A stretch of DNA of 13,836 bases from Pseudomonas sp. (GTDB taxonomy: Bacteria > Pseudomonadota > Gammaproteobacteria > Pseudomonadales > Pseudomonadaceae), in assembly GCA_029239415.1 (NCBI GenBank), contig JAQZAY010000077.1, forward strand, positions 1 to 13,836. The letters are read 5' to 3'. Each line of letters begins with the position of its first letter. Positions within the stretch are counted from its first letter, which is position 1. The notes under the pieces are model-generated. The model searched no databases, was not told the DNA's origin, and worked only from the letters and a program-made list of their open reading frames with translations. Both the position numbers and the translations under genes were made by a program. Below are positions 7,936-13,836 of this stretch, piece after piece.

Positions 7936-8895
7936 TCAATGCTCGAGAACGTGTTCCAGCGCCACCCCCGCGCCCAGCAGGCCGGAAAACTCCGCGGTCA
8001 CCAGCCAGACCGGGATGCCTTCGAAGTAGCCGCTCATGCAGCCCTTGTCGGCGAAGCTTTCGGCAAAGCCGCTGCGCAGGAACAGCTCGGTGAAGTGCGG
8101 GATCACGCCGCCGACAATATACACGCCGCCGCGCGCGCCGAGGGTAAGGACATTGTTACCGGCCACGCGGCCGAGGAACCGGCTGAACTGTTCGATGACC
8201 GCCAGCGCCAGCGGCTCGCCGGCCAGCGCCGCGGCGGTGACCTGGGCAGGGGTGGTGTAGCGTTCGATTTCGCCATCCAGCGCGCAGATCGCCTGGTACA
8301 GGCGCACCAGGCCGCCACCGCTGAGCACCGTCTCGGCGCTGACATGGCCGATCTGGCTGTGGATCTGCTGCTGGATCGCCGCTTCCCGGGCGTTGCCGAC
8401 CGGCAGGTCGACATGCCCGCCCTCCCCCGGCAAGGCCAGCCAGCGCTGCTCGCCCAGGCGCAACAGGCCGCCCACGCCCAGGCCGGTGCCGGGCCCGATG
8501 ACCAGTGCCGGGCGCGAGGGGTCGGCGATGCCATTGCATACCTGGCGGTACTCGCCTTCCTGCAGGCGGGTCATGCCCAGGGCCATCGCGGAGAAATCGT
8601 TGATCAGCAGCAGCTGGCCGACCTGCAGGGTCTGGCAGAAGGCCTTGCGGCTCAGGCGCCAGTGGCTGTTGGTAAAGCGAAACTCGTCGCCGTCCACCGG
8701 CCCGGCCACCGCCAGGCATACCGCCGCCACCTCGCCGCGGGCAATGCCCTGCTCATGCAGGTAGGCCTCGATGGCCTGTTCCGGGCTGGTGTAGTCGGCG
8801 GTCGCGAAGACCTGGATCGCATGCAGTTGGTTGCCCCGCCACAAGGCGAAGCGAGCATTGGTACCACCGATATCACCCACCAGCGCAACGTTCAT
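7936..8895 (-). CDS. glk: Glucokinase
   Basis: This is a 319-residue cytoplasmic enzyme that phosphorylates glucose with ATP to glucose-6-phosphate, feeding the glucose-6-phosphate branch towards 6-phosphogluconate. It is the E. coli Glk type (ASKHA fold, not the ROK family). The phosphate-1 loop [11 protein letters not shown] is at 7-17, the catalytic Asp100 is in [10 protein letters not shown], the GPGTGLG phosphate-2 loop is at 134-140 and GEGGHVDLP starts at 157. A C-terminal glycine-rich IVGGVIPH segment follows. The length matches the family. The start codon ATG at 8893-8895 shares the ATGA overlap (8892-8895) with the edd stop, so translation is probably coupled to edd. Confidence 0.96.
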   Translation of the reverse strand: MNVALVGDIGGTNARFALWRGNQLHAIQVFATADYTSPEQAIEAYLHEQGIARGEVAAVCLAVAGPVDGDEFRFTNSHWRLSRKAFCQTLQVGQLLLINDFSAMALGMTRLQEGEYRQVCNGIADPSRPALVIGPGTGLGVGGLLRLGEQRWLALPGEGGHVDLPVGNAREAAIQQQIHSQIGHVSAETVLSGGGLVRLYQAICALDGEIERYTTPAQVTAAALAGEPLALAVIEQFSRFLGRVAGNNVLTLGARGGVYIVGGVIPHFTELFLRSGFAESFADKGCMSGYFEGIPVWLVTAEFSGLLGAGVALEHVLEH

Positions 8896-10718
8896 CTGAG
8901 CGTCTCCAGGCCCGAGGTAAAGGCGCTGGCTCCCTGCTCGGCCGGGCTGAAGGCCATGCGCATGAAGCCGAAGAGCTCGCGGCCGCAGCCCAGGTCATTG
9001 CCCAGTGGCGCGGCGGGCAGGTCGCGGCGGGCCAGTTCATCGGCCGGCACCTGTACCTGCAGCGTCCCTTCGACGCCGTCCACGCGCACCATATCACCAT
9101 CGCGCACCCTTGCCAGCGGGCCGCCATCAAAAGCTTCCGGACAGACATGGATGGCCGCCGGGATCTTGCCCGAGGCGCCCGACATGCGGCCGTCGGTCAC
9201 CAGCGCGACCTTGAAGCCGCGGTCCTGCAGCACGCCGAGGAAGGGTGTCATCTTGTGCAGCTCGGGCATGCCGTTGCAGCGCGGGCCCTGGAAGCGCACC
9301 ACGGCGACGAAGTCGCGCTCCAGCTCGCCGGCCTTGAACGCATCGGCCAGGGCCTGCTGGTCGTGGAACACCCGCGCCGGGGCCTCCACTACCCGATGTT
9401 CGGGAGCGACGGCCGAGACCTTCATCACCCCGCGCCCCAGGTTGCCCTCCATCACCCGCAGCCCGCCCTCTGGCGAGAACGGCCTGGCCACCGGGCGCAG
9501 GATGTTCTCGTCGAGGCTCGCGCGCGGGCCGTCGCGCCAGACCAGCTTGCCGTTGTCCAGGAACGGTTCCTGGGTATAGCGGCGCAGGCCAGGGCCCGCC
9601 ACGGTGTTGACGTCTTCGTGGAGCAAGCCGGCATCGAGCAGCTCGCGGATCAGCAAGGCCATGCCGCCAGAGGCCTGGAAGTGGTTGATATCGGCCTTGC
9701 CGTTGGGATAGACGTGGGACAGGGTCGGTACCACCTCCGAGAGCTCGGCCATGTCCTGCCAGGTCAGCTGGATGCCAGCGGCCTGGGCGATGGCGGGCAT
9801 GTGCAGGGTGTGGTTGGTCGAGCCTCCGGTGGCATGCAGGGCAACGATGGAGTTGACCAGCGACTTTTCGTCGACGATCTCGCCGATCGGCATGAAGCTG
9901 CCACTGGCCTTGGTCATGCGGGTGACCTGCCGTGCGGCCTCGGCGGTCAGGGCATCGCGCAGCGGCGTATAGGGGTTGACGAAGGAGGCGCCGGGCAGGT
10001 GCAGGCCCATCACTTCCATCAGCAACTGGTTGGTGTTGGCGGTGCCGTAGAAGGTGCAGGTGCCGGGGCTGTGGTAGGACTTCATCTCCGACTCGAGCAG
10101 CTCTTCGCGGCTGGCCTTGCCCTCGGCATAGCGCTGGCGCACGTCGGCCTTTTCCTTGTTGGAAATGCCCGAGGGCATCGGCCCGCCGGGCACGAACAGC
10201 ATCGGCAGGTGACCGAAGCGCAAGGCTCCCATCAACAGGCCCGGAACGATCTTGTCACAAATCCCCAGCATCAACGCCGCGTCGAACATGTTGTGCGACA
10301 GCGCGATGGCGGTGGACATGGCGATCACCTCGCGGCTGGCGATGGCCAGCTCCATGCCCGGCTCGCCCTGGGTCACGCCATCGCACATGGCTGGCACGCC
10401 CCCCGCGAACTGTCCGACCGAGCCGATCTCGCGCAGCGCCTGCTTGATCTGCGCGGGAAAGTGCTGGTACGGCTCGTGCGCCGAGAGCATGTCGTTGTAG
10501 GCCGAGACGATGGCGACGTTGGCCGAGTTCATCATCCGCAGGCTCTGCTTGTCCTCGCTGCCGCAGCCCGCCACGCCGTGGGCGAAGTTGGCGCATTGCA
10601 GCCTGGCGCGCATGGGTCCGTCACTGGCCGCCCCGCGAATCAGCTGAAGGTAGCGTTCACGGGTAGGAAGGCTGCGAGCGATCAGCCGTTCGGTGACCTC
10701 AAGGATGCGCGGATGCAT
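8892..10718 (-). CDS. edd: 6-Phosphogluconate dehydratase
   Basis: This is a 608-residue cytoplasmic iron-sulfur enzyme, the first committed step of the Entner-Doudoroff pathway. It dehydrates 6-phosphogluconate to 2-keto-3-deoxy-6-phosphogluconate. It belongs to the IlvD/Edd family: signature 1 [16 protein letters not shown] starts at Cys154, and a second conserved block [15 protein letters not shown] lies near residue 505. Cys154 and Cys221 align with the E. coli Edd [4Fe-4S] ligands. The start ATG at 10716-10718 ([12 protein letters not shown]) has a GGAG ribosome binding site 8 bases upstream. It is the first gene of the edd-glk-gltR-gtrS unit and overlaps glk by 4 bp. HexR-type operators lie upstream in the divergent region shared with gap. 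No damage is seen. Confidence 0.97.
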   Translation of the reverse strand: MHPRILEVTERLIARSLPTRERYLQLIRGAASDGPMRARLQCANFAHGVAGCGSEDKQSLRMMNSANVAIVSAYNDMLSAHEPYQHFPAQIKQALREIGSVGQFAGGVPAMCDGVTQGEPGMELAIASREVIAMSTAIALSHNMFDAALMLGICDKIVPGLLMGALRFGHLPMLFVPGGPMPSGISNKEKADVRQRYAEGKASREELLESEMKSYHSPGTCTFYGTANTNQLLMEVMGLHLPGASFVNPYTPLRDALTAEAARQVTRMTKASGSFMPIGEIVDEKSLVNSIVALHATGGSTNHTLHMPAIAQAAGIQLTWQDMAELSEVVPTLSHVYPNGKADINHFQASGGMALLIRELLDAGLLHEDVNTVAGPGLRRYTQEPFLDNGKLVWRDGPRASLDENILRPVARPFSPEGGLRVMEGNLGRGVMKVSAVAPEHRVVEAPARVFHDQQALADAFKAGELERDFVAVVRFQGPRCNGMPELHKMTPFLGVLQDRGFKVALVTDGRMSGASGKIPAAIHVCPEAFDGGPLARVRDGDMVRVDGVEGTLQVQVPADELARRDLPAAPLGNDLGCGRELFGFMRMAFSPAEQGASAFTSGLETLR

Positions 10719-10837
10719 GTACTGGACTCCAGGCTAGCGGTGGGGCGATCTCTGCAGGGTTTCCCTTCCAAACGATTGCGACCTAGGCTCAAGGGAACCT
10801 CGAAGGCAACGATTGGAACGGCCCGGCCGATCGCTCG

Positions 10838-10852
10838 TTGTAGATTAAACAA
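10838..10852. promoter_or_regulatory. HexR-type operator, edd side
   Basis: The sequence TTGT, seven bases (AGATTAA), then ACAA is an exact match to the TTGT-N7/8-ACAA palindrome recognised by HexR, the repressor of edd, zwf and gap-1 in P. putida that is released by 2-keto-3-deoxy-6-phosphogluconate. It lies 120 bp upstream of the edd start and probably controls edd. Which promoter it serves is inferred from distance. Confidence 0.8.
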
Positions 10853-10899
10853 AATACTGCCATCAAAAAGGCTTGTTTTCTATCTCATTGCGAATAATC

Positions 10900-10914
10900 T
10901 TGTAATTCCAACAA
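10900..10914. promoter_or_regulatory. HexR-type operator, gap side
   Basis: This is a second exact TTGT-N7-ACAA site (spacer AATTCCA), 62 bp upstream of gap. It begins at the end of a plausible gap -10 element (TAATCT, 10895-10900), a position that would block transcription start when HexR is bound. The two operators are 62 bp apart start to start, about six helical turns, so both lie on the same face of the DNA. Confidence 0.8.
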
Positions 10915-10917
10915 CAA
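10910..10917 (+). promoter_or_regulatory. AAnAAnAA motif upstream of gap
   Basis: AACAACAA on the plus strand is an exact match to the Crc/Hfq motif and overlaps the right half of the gap-side HexR site. It lies 59 bp upstream of the gap start, further than usual for translational blocking. It acts on RNA only if transcription starts before it. This may be a chance effect of the operator's ACAA half-site. Confidence 0.3.
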
Positions 10918-10976
10918 AACCGTTTCAGTGAAGCTGTTTCTTTTGCCACGGACTTCAACCGGCCAGAGGTAACGCC

Positions 10977-11978
10977 ATGACCCTTCGTATCGCCATCAAC
11001 GGATTCGGCCGCATCGGACGCAACGTCCTGCGCGCACTCTATACCCAAGGCTATCGCCAGGACCTGCAGGTCGTCGCCATCAACGACCTGGGCGACAGCG
11101 CCATCAATGCCCACCTGCTCAAGCACGACAGCGTGCACGGCATCTTCGAAGGCACGGTCGAGGTCGACCATGAAAGCCTGACTGTCAATGGTGACCGCAT
11201 CGCGGTCAGTGCCATCCGCAACCCGGCCGAGCTGCCCTGGAAGGCACTGGCGATCGATGTGGTGTTCGAGTGCACCGGGCTGTTCACCGACCGCGCCAAG
11301 GCGGCCGCGCACATTGCCGCCGGCGCGGGCAAGGTGATCATCTCGGCACCGGCCAAGGGCGCCGATGCCACGGTGGTGCATGGCGTGAACCACGATACCC
11401 TGCGCGCCTCGCACCAGATCATCTCCAACGCCTCGTGCACCACCAACTGCCTGGCCCCGCTGGCCCAGGTGCTGCATCGCGAATATGGCATCGAACAAGG
11501 GCTGATGACGACCATCCACGCCTATACCAACGACCAGAATCTCACCGATGTCTACCACAGCGACCCCTACCGGGCGCGGTCGGCGACCCAATCGATGATC
11601 CCCAGCAAGACCGGCGCCGCCGAAGCGGTCGGCCTGGTGTTGCCGGAACTGGCCGGCAAGCTTACCGGGATGGCGGTGCGCGTGCCGGTGATCAACGTGT
11701 CGCTTGTCGACCTGACCGTGAACCTGCGGCGGGAGGCAAGCAGCGAGGAGGTCAACAAACTGTTCCTCGAGGCCAGCCAGCATTCCCGCGTGCTGGGCTA
11801 CAACGCCTTGCCGCTGGTGTCGTGCGACTTCAACCACAACCCGCTGTCGTCGATCTTCGATGCCAACCACACCCGGGCCAACGGCCGCATGCTCAAGGTG
11901 CTGGCCTGGTACGACAACGAGTGGGGGTTCTCGAACCGGATGCTGGACAATTGCCTGGCGCTGTTCAGCGCTCGCTGA
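10977..11978 (+). CDS. gap: Type I glyceraldehyde-3-phosphate dehydrogenase (Gap-1)
   Basis: This is a 333-residue cytoplasmic enzyme that oxidises and phosphorylates glyceraldehyde-3-phosphate to 1,3-bisphosphoglycerate using NAD(P). It draws on triose phosphate released by the Entner-Doudoroff pathway. The Rossmann motif [14 protein letters not shown] starts at residue 7, Asn36-Asp37 lies at the NAD-ribose position, and the active-site Cys154 is in ASCTTN with His181 as base ([10 protein letters not shown]). The C-terminal [12 protein letters not shown] block is present. Length and motifs are complete. The start ATG at 10977 has an AGAGG ribosome binding site 7 bases upstream. It is divergent from edd and shares HexR operators, which points to the catabolic Gap-1 rather than the other GAPDH paralogues usual in Pseudomonas. 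Confidence 0.96.
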   Translation: MTLRIAINGFGRIGRNVLRALYTQGYRQDLQVVAINDLGDSAINAHLLKHDSVHGIFEGTVEVDHESLTVNGDRIAVSAIRNPAELPWKALAIDVVFECTGLFTDRAKAAAHIAAGAGKVIISAPAKGADATVVHGVNHDTLRASHQIISNASCTTNCLAPLAQVLHREYGIEQGLMTTIHAYTNDQNLTDVYHSDPYRARSATQSMIPSKTGAAEAVGLVLPELAGKLTGMAVRVPVINVSLVDLTVNLRREASSEEVNKLFLEASQHSRVLGYNALPLVSCDFNHNPLSSIFDANHTRANGRMLKVLAWYDNEWGFSNRMLDNCLALFSAR

Positions 11979-12002
11979 ACATGCCACGTAACACGAATGT
12001 GC

Positions 12003-12032
12003 TTGACCAGGTGAGCGGATGATAAGCATTAT
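12003..12032 (+). promoter_or_regulatory. Candidate sigma-70 promoter of the ECF sigma factor gene
   Basis: TTGACC (12003-12008) matches five of six -35 bases. After an 18-bp spacer comes CATTAT (12027-12032), matching four of six -10 bases. Transcription would start near 12039, giving a leader of roughly 20 bases. The Fur box covers the -10 element, a typical layout for iron-repressed genes. The gene starts only about 60-80 bp after gap. Confidence 0.5.
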
Positions 12033-12034
12033 CA
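12020..12034. promoter_or_regulatory. Fur box upstream of the ECF sigma factor
   Basis: TGATAAGCATTATCA matches 13 of the 14 defined positions in the 7-1-7 Fur core TGATAATnATTATCA. The palindrome extends one base on each side (12019-12035). It overlaps the -10 of the candidate promoter. Expression of the sigma factor gene is therefore probably repressed by Fur when iron is plentiful. Confidence 0.8.
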
Positions 12035-12061
12035 TTTGCTTGCCATCGGTCAGGTATGTTT

Positions 12062-12574
12062 GTGAGTCATTCCCGGTTCGACACCGTCTTCATCAACCAG
12101 CGCCTTGTCCTGCTGCGCACGCTGCAGCGCATGGTCGACAACCCCAGCACCGCTGAAGACCTGTTGCAGGAAACCTACCTGCGCGTTACCCGGGCGCTGG
12201 GCGAGCGGTCGATCGAGCACCTCGAGCCCTTTGTCTTCCAGACCGCGCGCAACCTTGCTCTGGACCACCTGCGCGCCCGCCGCGTACAGGCGCGCACCCT
12301 GCTCGACGACGTGCCCGAGCAGGTGCTGCACAACGTCGCCGCTCCCCTGGGCAGCAATGAAGACGCCGCCCACGCCCAACAGTTGCTCAAGCGCATCAGC
12401 GTGAGCCTTGGGCAACTGACCCAGCGCCAGCAACGCATCTTCATCCTCAGTCGCCTGCATGGCGCGAGCTACCTGGAAATCGCCGAGCAACTGCAGGTCT
12501 CGGCCAGCACGGTACAGAAGGAGCTGAAGCTGATCATGGCGATCTGCCTGGGAGTGGCCGAGCGCCTCAAGTGA
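12062..12574 (+). CDS. FecI-type ECF RNA polymerase sigma factor
   Basis: This is a 170-residue extracytoplasmic-function sigma factor of the iron-starvation (FecI-like) group, expected to direct RNA polymerase to the receptor gene downstream. Sigma region 2 contains DLLQETYLRVTRALG at about 33-47 and continues through FVFQTARNLALDHLRARR. Sigma region 4 (about 115-158) has QRQQRIFILSRLHG, then the helix-turn-helix YLEIAEQLQVSASTVQKEL. The start is uncertain. ATG at 12056 has its only AGG one base upstream, too close to work, whereas GTG at 12062 has AGG 7 bases upstream and gives the family-typical S-x-SRF opening, so I prefer GTG. It is followed after 92 bp by a FecR-type regulator. The specific siderophore or heme signal cannot be read from the sequence. 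Confidence 0.9.
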   Translation: MSHSRFDTVFINQRLVLLRTLQRMVDNPSTAEDLLQETYLRVTRALGERSIEHLEPFVFQTARNLALDHLRARRVQARTLLDDVPEQVLHNVAAPLGSNEDAAHAQQLLKRISVSLGQLTQRQQRIFILSRLHGASYLEIAEQLQVSASTVQKELKLIMAICLGVAERLK

Positions 12575-12666
12575 ACCGTTCGCCCGACACATGACGTGCC
12601 CAAGCGCTTGCCATGCCCCGGCGCAGCCTTGATGATCTGGAACGAACACGCTTTCAAGGATCCTCC

Positions 12667-13629
12667 GTGACCCAGCGCCCCGCCCCTCGCCCCTCGCCTG
12701 CCGGGCTTGATTCCCGCGCCCGTGCCATGGACGAAGCGATGGACTGGCTTATCCGCCTGCAATGCGCCGATGCGGCCGATACCCAGGCATTCGAGGTCTG
12801 GCTCGAGGCCGACCCGGCCAATGCCAGCGCCTATGTCGAGGCCGAGTCCCTGTGGAACGGCGCTACGCTGCGCCAGAGCGCCGAGCAACTTGAGCGAGGT
12901 CGCCGCGCCTGCCTGCGTGGACGCCTGCGCAGCCATTGGAAACCCTTGGCCACGGCCGCGATGCTGCTGGTCGGGCTGTTCACGTTCGGCAACCTGCCCG
13001 TGCGCCTGCAGGCCGACCACCATACCGTGGTCGGTGAACGCCAGCGCCTGCAGCTCGAGGACGGCGCCAAGGTGCTGCTCAATACCGACTCGGCCTTCGC
13101 CAGCGAGCTCAGGGGCGAACGGCAGATAGCGCGCCTGCTGCAAGGCGAGGCGTTCTTCGAGGTCAGGGAGCAAGGCAAGCGTGCGCTCGAGGTCGAGGCC
13201 GGGCCAGTGCGGGCCGAAGTGCGCGATACCGACTTCGCGGTTCGCTACCTCGATGGCCAGGCCCTGGTGCGGGTGCGGCGCGGCGACGTCGACCTGCGCT
13301 CGGCCAGTGACCAGCGCATCCGTCTGAGCGCGGGCGACAGCATCAGCGTCGGCCCGCAGGGCTTCGGCGCGCGCGGGCGCCTGGACCCGGCCAAGGACCT
13401 GGCCTGGGTCGACGGCCGCCTGGTGTTCGAGAACTGCCCGTTGGACCAGGTACTGGCCGAAGTACGTCGCTACTACCCCGGCTGGATCATCAACCGCAAT
13501 GCACGGATCGAGCAGATGGCCATCACCGGCAACTACCGCCTCGACCAGCCGCTGGAAACCCTGCGCGCGCTGGCCGACATCACCTCGGCGCAGCTGCACG
13601 AGTACCCTGCCGTGGTCATCCTCAACTGA
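12667..13629 (+). CDS. FecR-type transmembrane anti-sigma factor regulator
   Basis: This is a 320-residue inner-membrane protein that holds the partner sigma factor until the outer-membrane receptor signals ligand. The N-terminal cytoplasmic DUF4880-like domain is at about 21-65 (MDEAMDWLIRLQ, then FEVWLEADPANASAY), one membrane helix is at about 93-112, and the periplasmic FecR domain is at about 115-215 (RQRLQLEDGAKVLLNTDSAF and FEVREQG). The C-terminal STN/secretin-like domain is at about 245-320, with GRLVFENCPLDQVLAEVRRY. The start is the GTG at 12667, with a perfect AAGGA 6 bases upstream (12656-12660). An in-frame ATG at 12613 has no ribosome binding site. It follows the sigma gene by 92 bp, a gap with no feature I recognise. 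Class assignment is firm; the signal is unknown. Confidence 0.92.
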   Translation: MTQRPAPRPSPAGLDSRARAMDEAMDWLIRLQCADAADTQAFEVWLEADPANASAYVEAESLWNGATLRQSAEQLERGRRACLRGRLRSHWKPLATAAMLLVGLFTFGNLPVRLQADHHTVVGERQRLQLEDGAKVLLNTDSAFASELRGERQIARLLQGEAFFEVREQGKRALEVEAGPVRAEVRDTDFAVRYLDGQALVRVRRGDVDLRSASDQRIRLSAGDSISVGPQGFGARGRLDPAKDLAWVDGRLVFENCPLDQVLAEVRRYYPGWIINRNARIEQMAITGNYRLDQPLETLRALADITSAQLHEYPAVVILN

Positions 13630-13668
13630 CCTGAAGTTTTTTTACGCGCTCACGCCATCCCGTTCGTC

Positions 13669-13723
13669 TCGTTATAGCCAATGCAACTGATTCTCGTTTT
13701 TGATCAGGCACCAACTATAACGA
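13669..13723. repeat. 9-bp inverted repeat framing a Fur-like element
   Basis: TCGTTATAG (13669-13677) and CTATAACGA (13715-13723) are perfect reverse complements separated by 37 bp. The spacer holds a Fur-like sequence and the palindrome TGATCA. It lies between the FecR gene and the start of the probable receptor gene. It may be a protein-binding pair or a promoter element repeated in opposite orientation. Function is unknown. Confidence 0.5.
13683..13701. promoter_or_regulatory. Degenerate Fur box upstream of the receptor gene
   Basis: GCAACTGATTCTCGTTTTT matches about 11 of 19 positions of the classical Fur consensus. It resembles the GATTCTCATT-type boxes found before Pseudomonas TonB receptor genes. 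Iron control would make sense here, but the match is modest. The receptor gene may instead rely on the FecI-type sigma factor. Confidence 0.4.
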
Positions 13724-13747
13724 TGTGCGACAGGAAGCCCCCCACCG

Positions 13748-13836
13748 ATGCCAACAGGTACACCCCGCCAGTCCCCTTCCATTGAGCGCCTGGGCCAGCG
13801 CTGCAGCTTGTCCTTGCTGACCCTGGCGTTGCTCGC
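13748..13836 (+). CDS. Probable TonB-dependent receptor, N-terminal start only
   Basis: Only the first 29 codons are inside the window; the frame is open to the right edge. The translation MPTGTPRQSPSIERLGQRC then SLSLLTLALL looks like a long, basic export signal leading into a hydrophobic core, as in many TonB-dependent receptors. An AGGA lies 12 bases before the ATG, somewhat far. The call rests mainly on position: sigma factor, FecR regulator and outer-membrane receptor form the usual cell-surface signalling trio. If correct, the protein would import a siderophore or heme and signal through FecR. Domain evidence lies outside the window. Confidence 0.55.
   Translation, partial: MPTGTPRQSPSIERLGQRCSLSLLTLALL

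Larger units (their letters stand above)
10719..10976. promoter_or_regulatory. Divergent edd/gap control region
   Basis: This is a 258-bp non-coding region between the divergent starts of edd and gap. Its gap-proximal half is AT-rich compared with the surrounding genes. It contains two HexR-type operators and an A-rich Crc-like motif. Near edd there is an imperfect inverted repeat (10758-10767 with 10791-10799) and a direct repeat of AACGATTG (10771-10778 and 10808-10815). A possible gap promoter is TTGTTT (10873-10878), a 16-bp spacer and TAATCT (10895-10900). I could not place the edd promoter with confidence. Confidence 0.8.

Noticed and set aside
9147..10931. 594-codon plus-strand open frame opposite edd
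   Set aside because: It is antisense to the fully conserved edd gene, and its translation shows no recognisable domain.
10863..12035. 390-codon minus-strand open frame opposite gap
   Set aside because: GAPDH on the plus strand is complete with all active-site residues. The opposite frame is compositional and would cross the HexR and Fur sites.
12469..13599. 376-codon minus-strand open frame opposite the FecR gene
   Set aside because: The plus-strand frame has an AAGGA ribosome binding site, a membrane helix and FecR motifs. The reverse frame has none.
1..13836. CRISPR array, tRNA, rRNA, insertion sequence or phage genes
   Set aside because: I saw no regularly spaced repeats, tRNA-like cloverleaf, rRNA sequence, transposase or integrase motifs, and the window is almost fully accounted for by core metabolic and signalling genes.

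Overview
The window is a GC-rich chromosomal segment from a fluorescent Pseudomonas, most likely of the P. putida group. This rests on recognising the proteins and the gene order (oprB, gtsDCBA, gtrS, gltR, glk, edd on the minus strand; gap, ECF sigma, FecR on the plus strand), and on a REP-type palindrome with the core GCTGGCTTGCCAGC.

Bases 1-5585 (minus strand) encode the high-affinity glucose uptake system. In transcription order these are gtsA (periplasmic glucose-binding protein), gtsB and gtsC (inner-membrane permeases), gtsD (ATPase) and oprB (outer-membrane sugar porin, whose 3' end is cut off by the window's left edge). A REP doublet separates gtsA from gtsB. AAnAAnAA motifs typical of Crc/Hfq targets lie just upstream of the ribosome binding sites of gtsA and oprB.

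Bases 5722-10718 (minus strand) form a second tightly packed unit: edd, glk, gltR, gtrS. It encodes 6-phosphogluconate dehydratase, glucokinase, and the response regulator and sensor kinase pair that controls glucose genes. A perfect 26-bp palindrome lies between the end of gtrS and the gtsA leader. The 258-bp divergent region 10719-10976 holds two perfect TTGT-N7-ACAA sites matching the HexR operator. It separates edd from gap (10977-11978, plus strand), the glyceraldehyde-3-phosphate dehydrogenase associated with the Entner-Doudoroff pathway. Together these genes bring glucose across both membranes, phosphorylate it, route 6-phosphogluconate into the Entner-Doudoroff pathway and carry triose phosphate onward.

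Bases 12000-13836 (plus strand) are a separate cell-surface signalling module: a FecI-type ECF sigma factor with a strong Fur box at its promoter, a FecR-type anti-sigma regulator, and the first 29 codons of what is probably the cognate TonB-dependent receptor.

The gene content is ordinary, well-described Pseudomonas biology and I see no undescribed system. The points worth a second look are in the non-coding DNA: the REP doublet inside the gts operon, the palindrome after gtrS, the overlap of a HexR site with a Crc-like motif upstream of gap, a Fur-like element framed by a 9-bp inverted repeat before the receptor gene, and the lack of a visible terminator between gap and the sigma factor gene.
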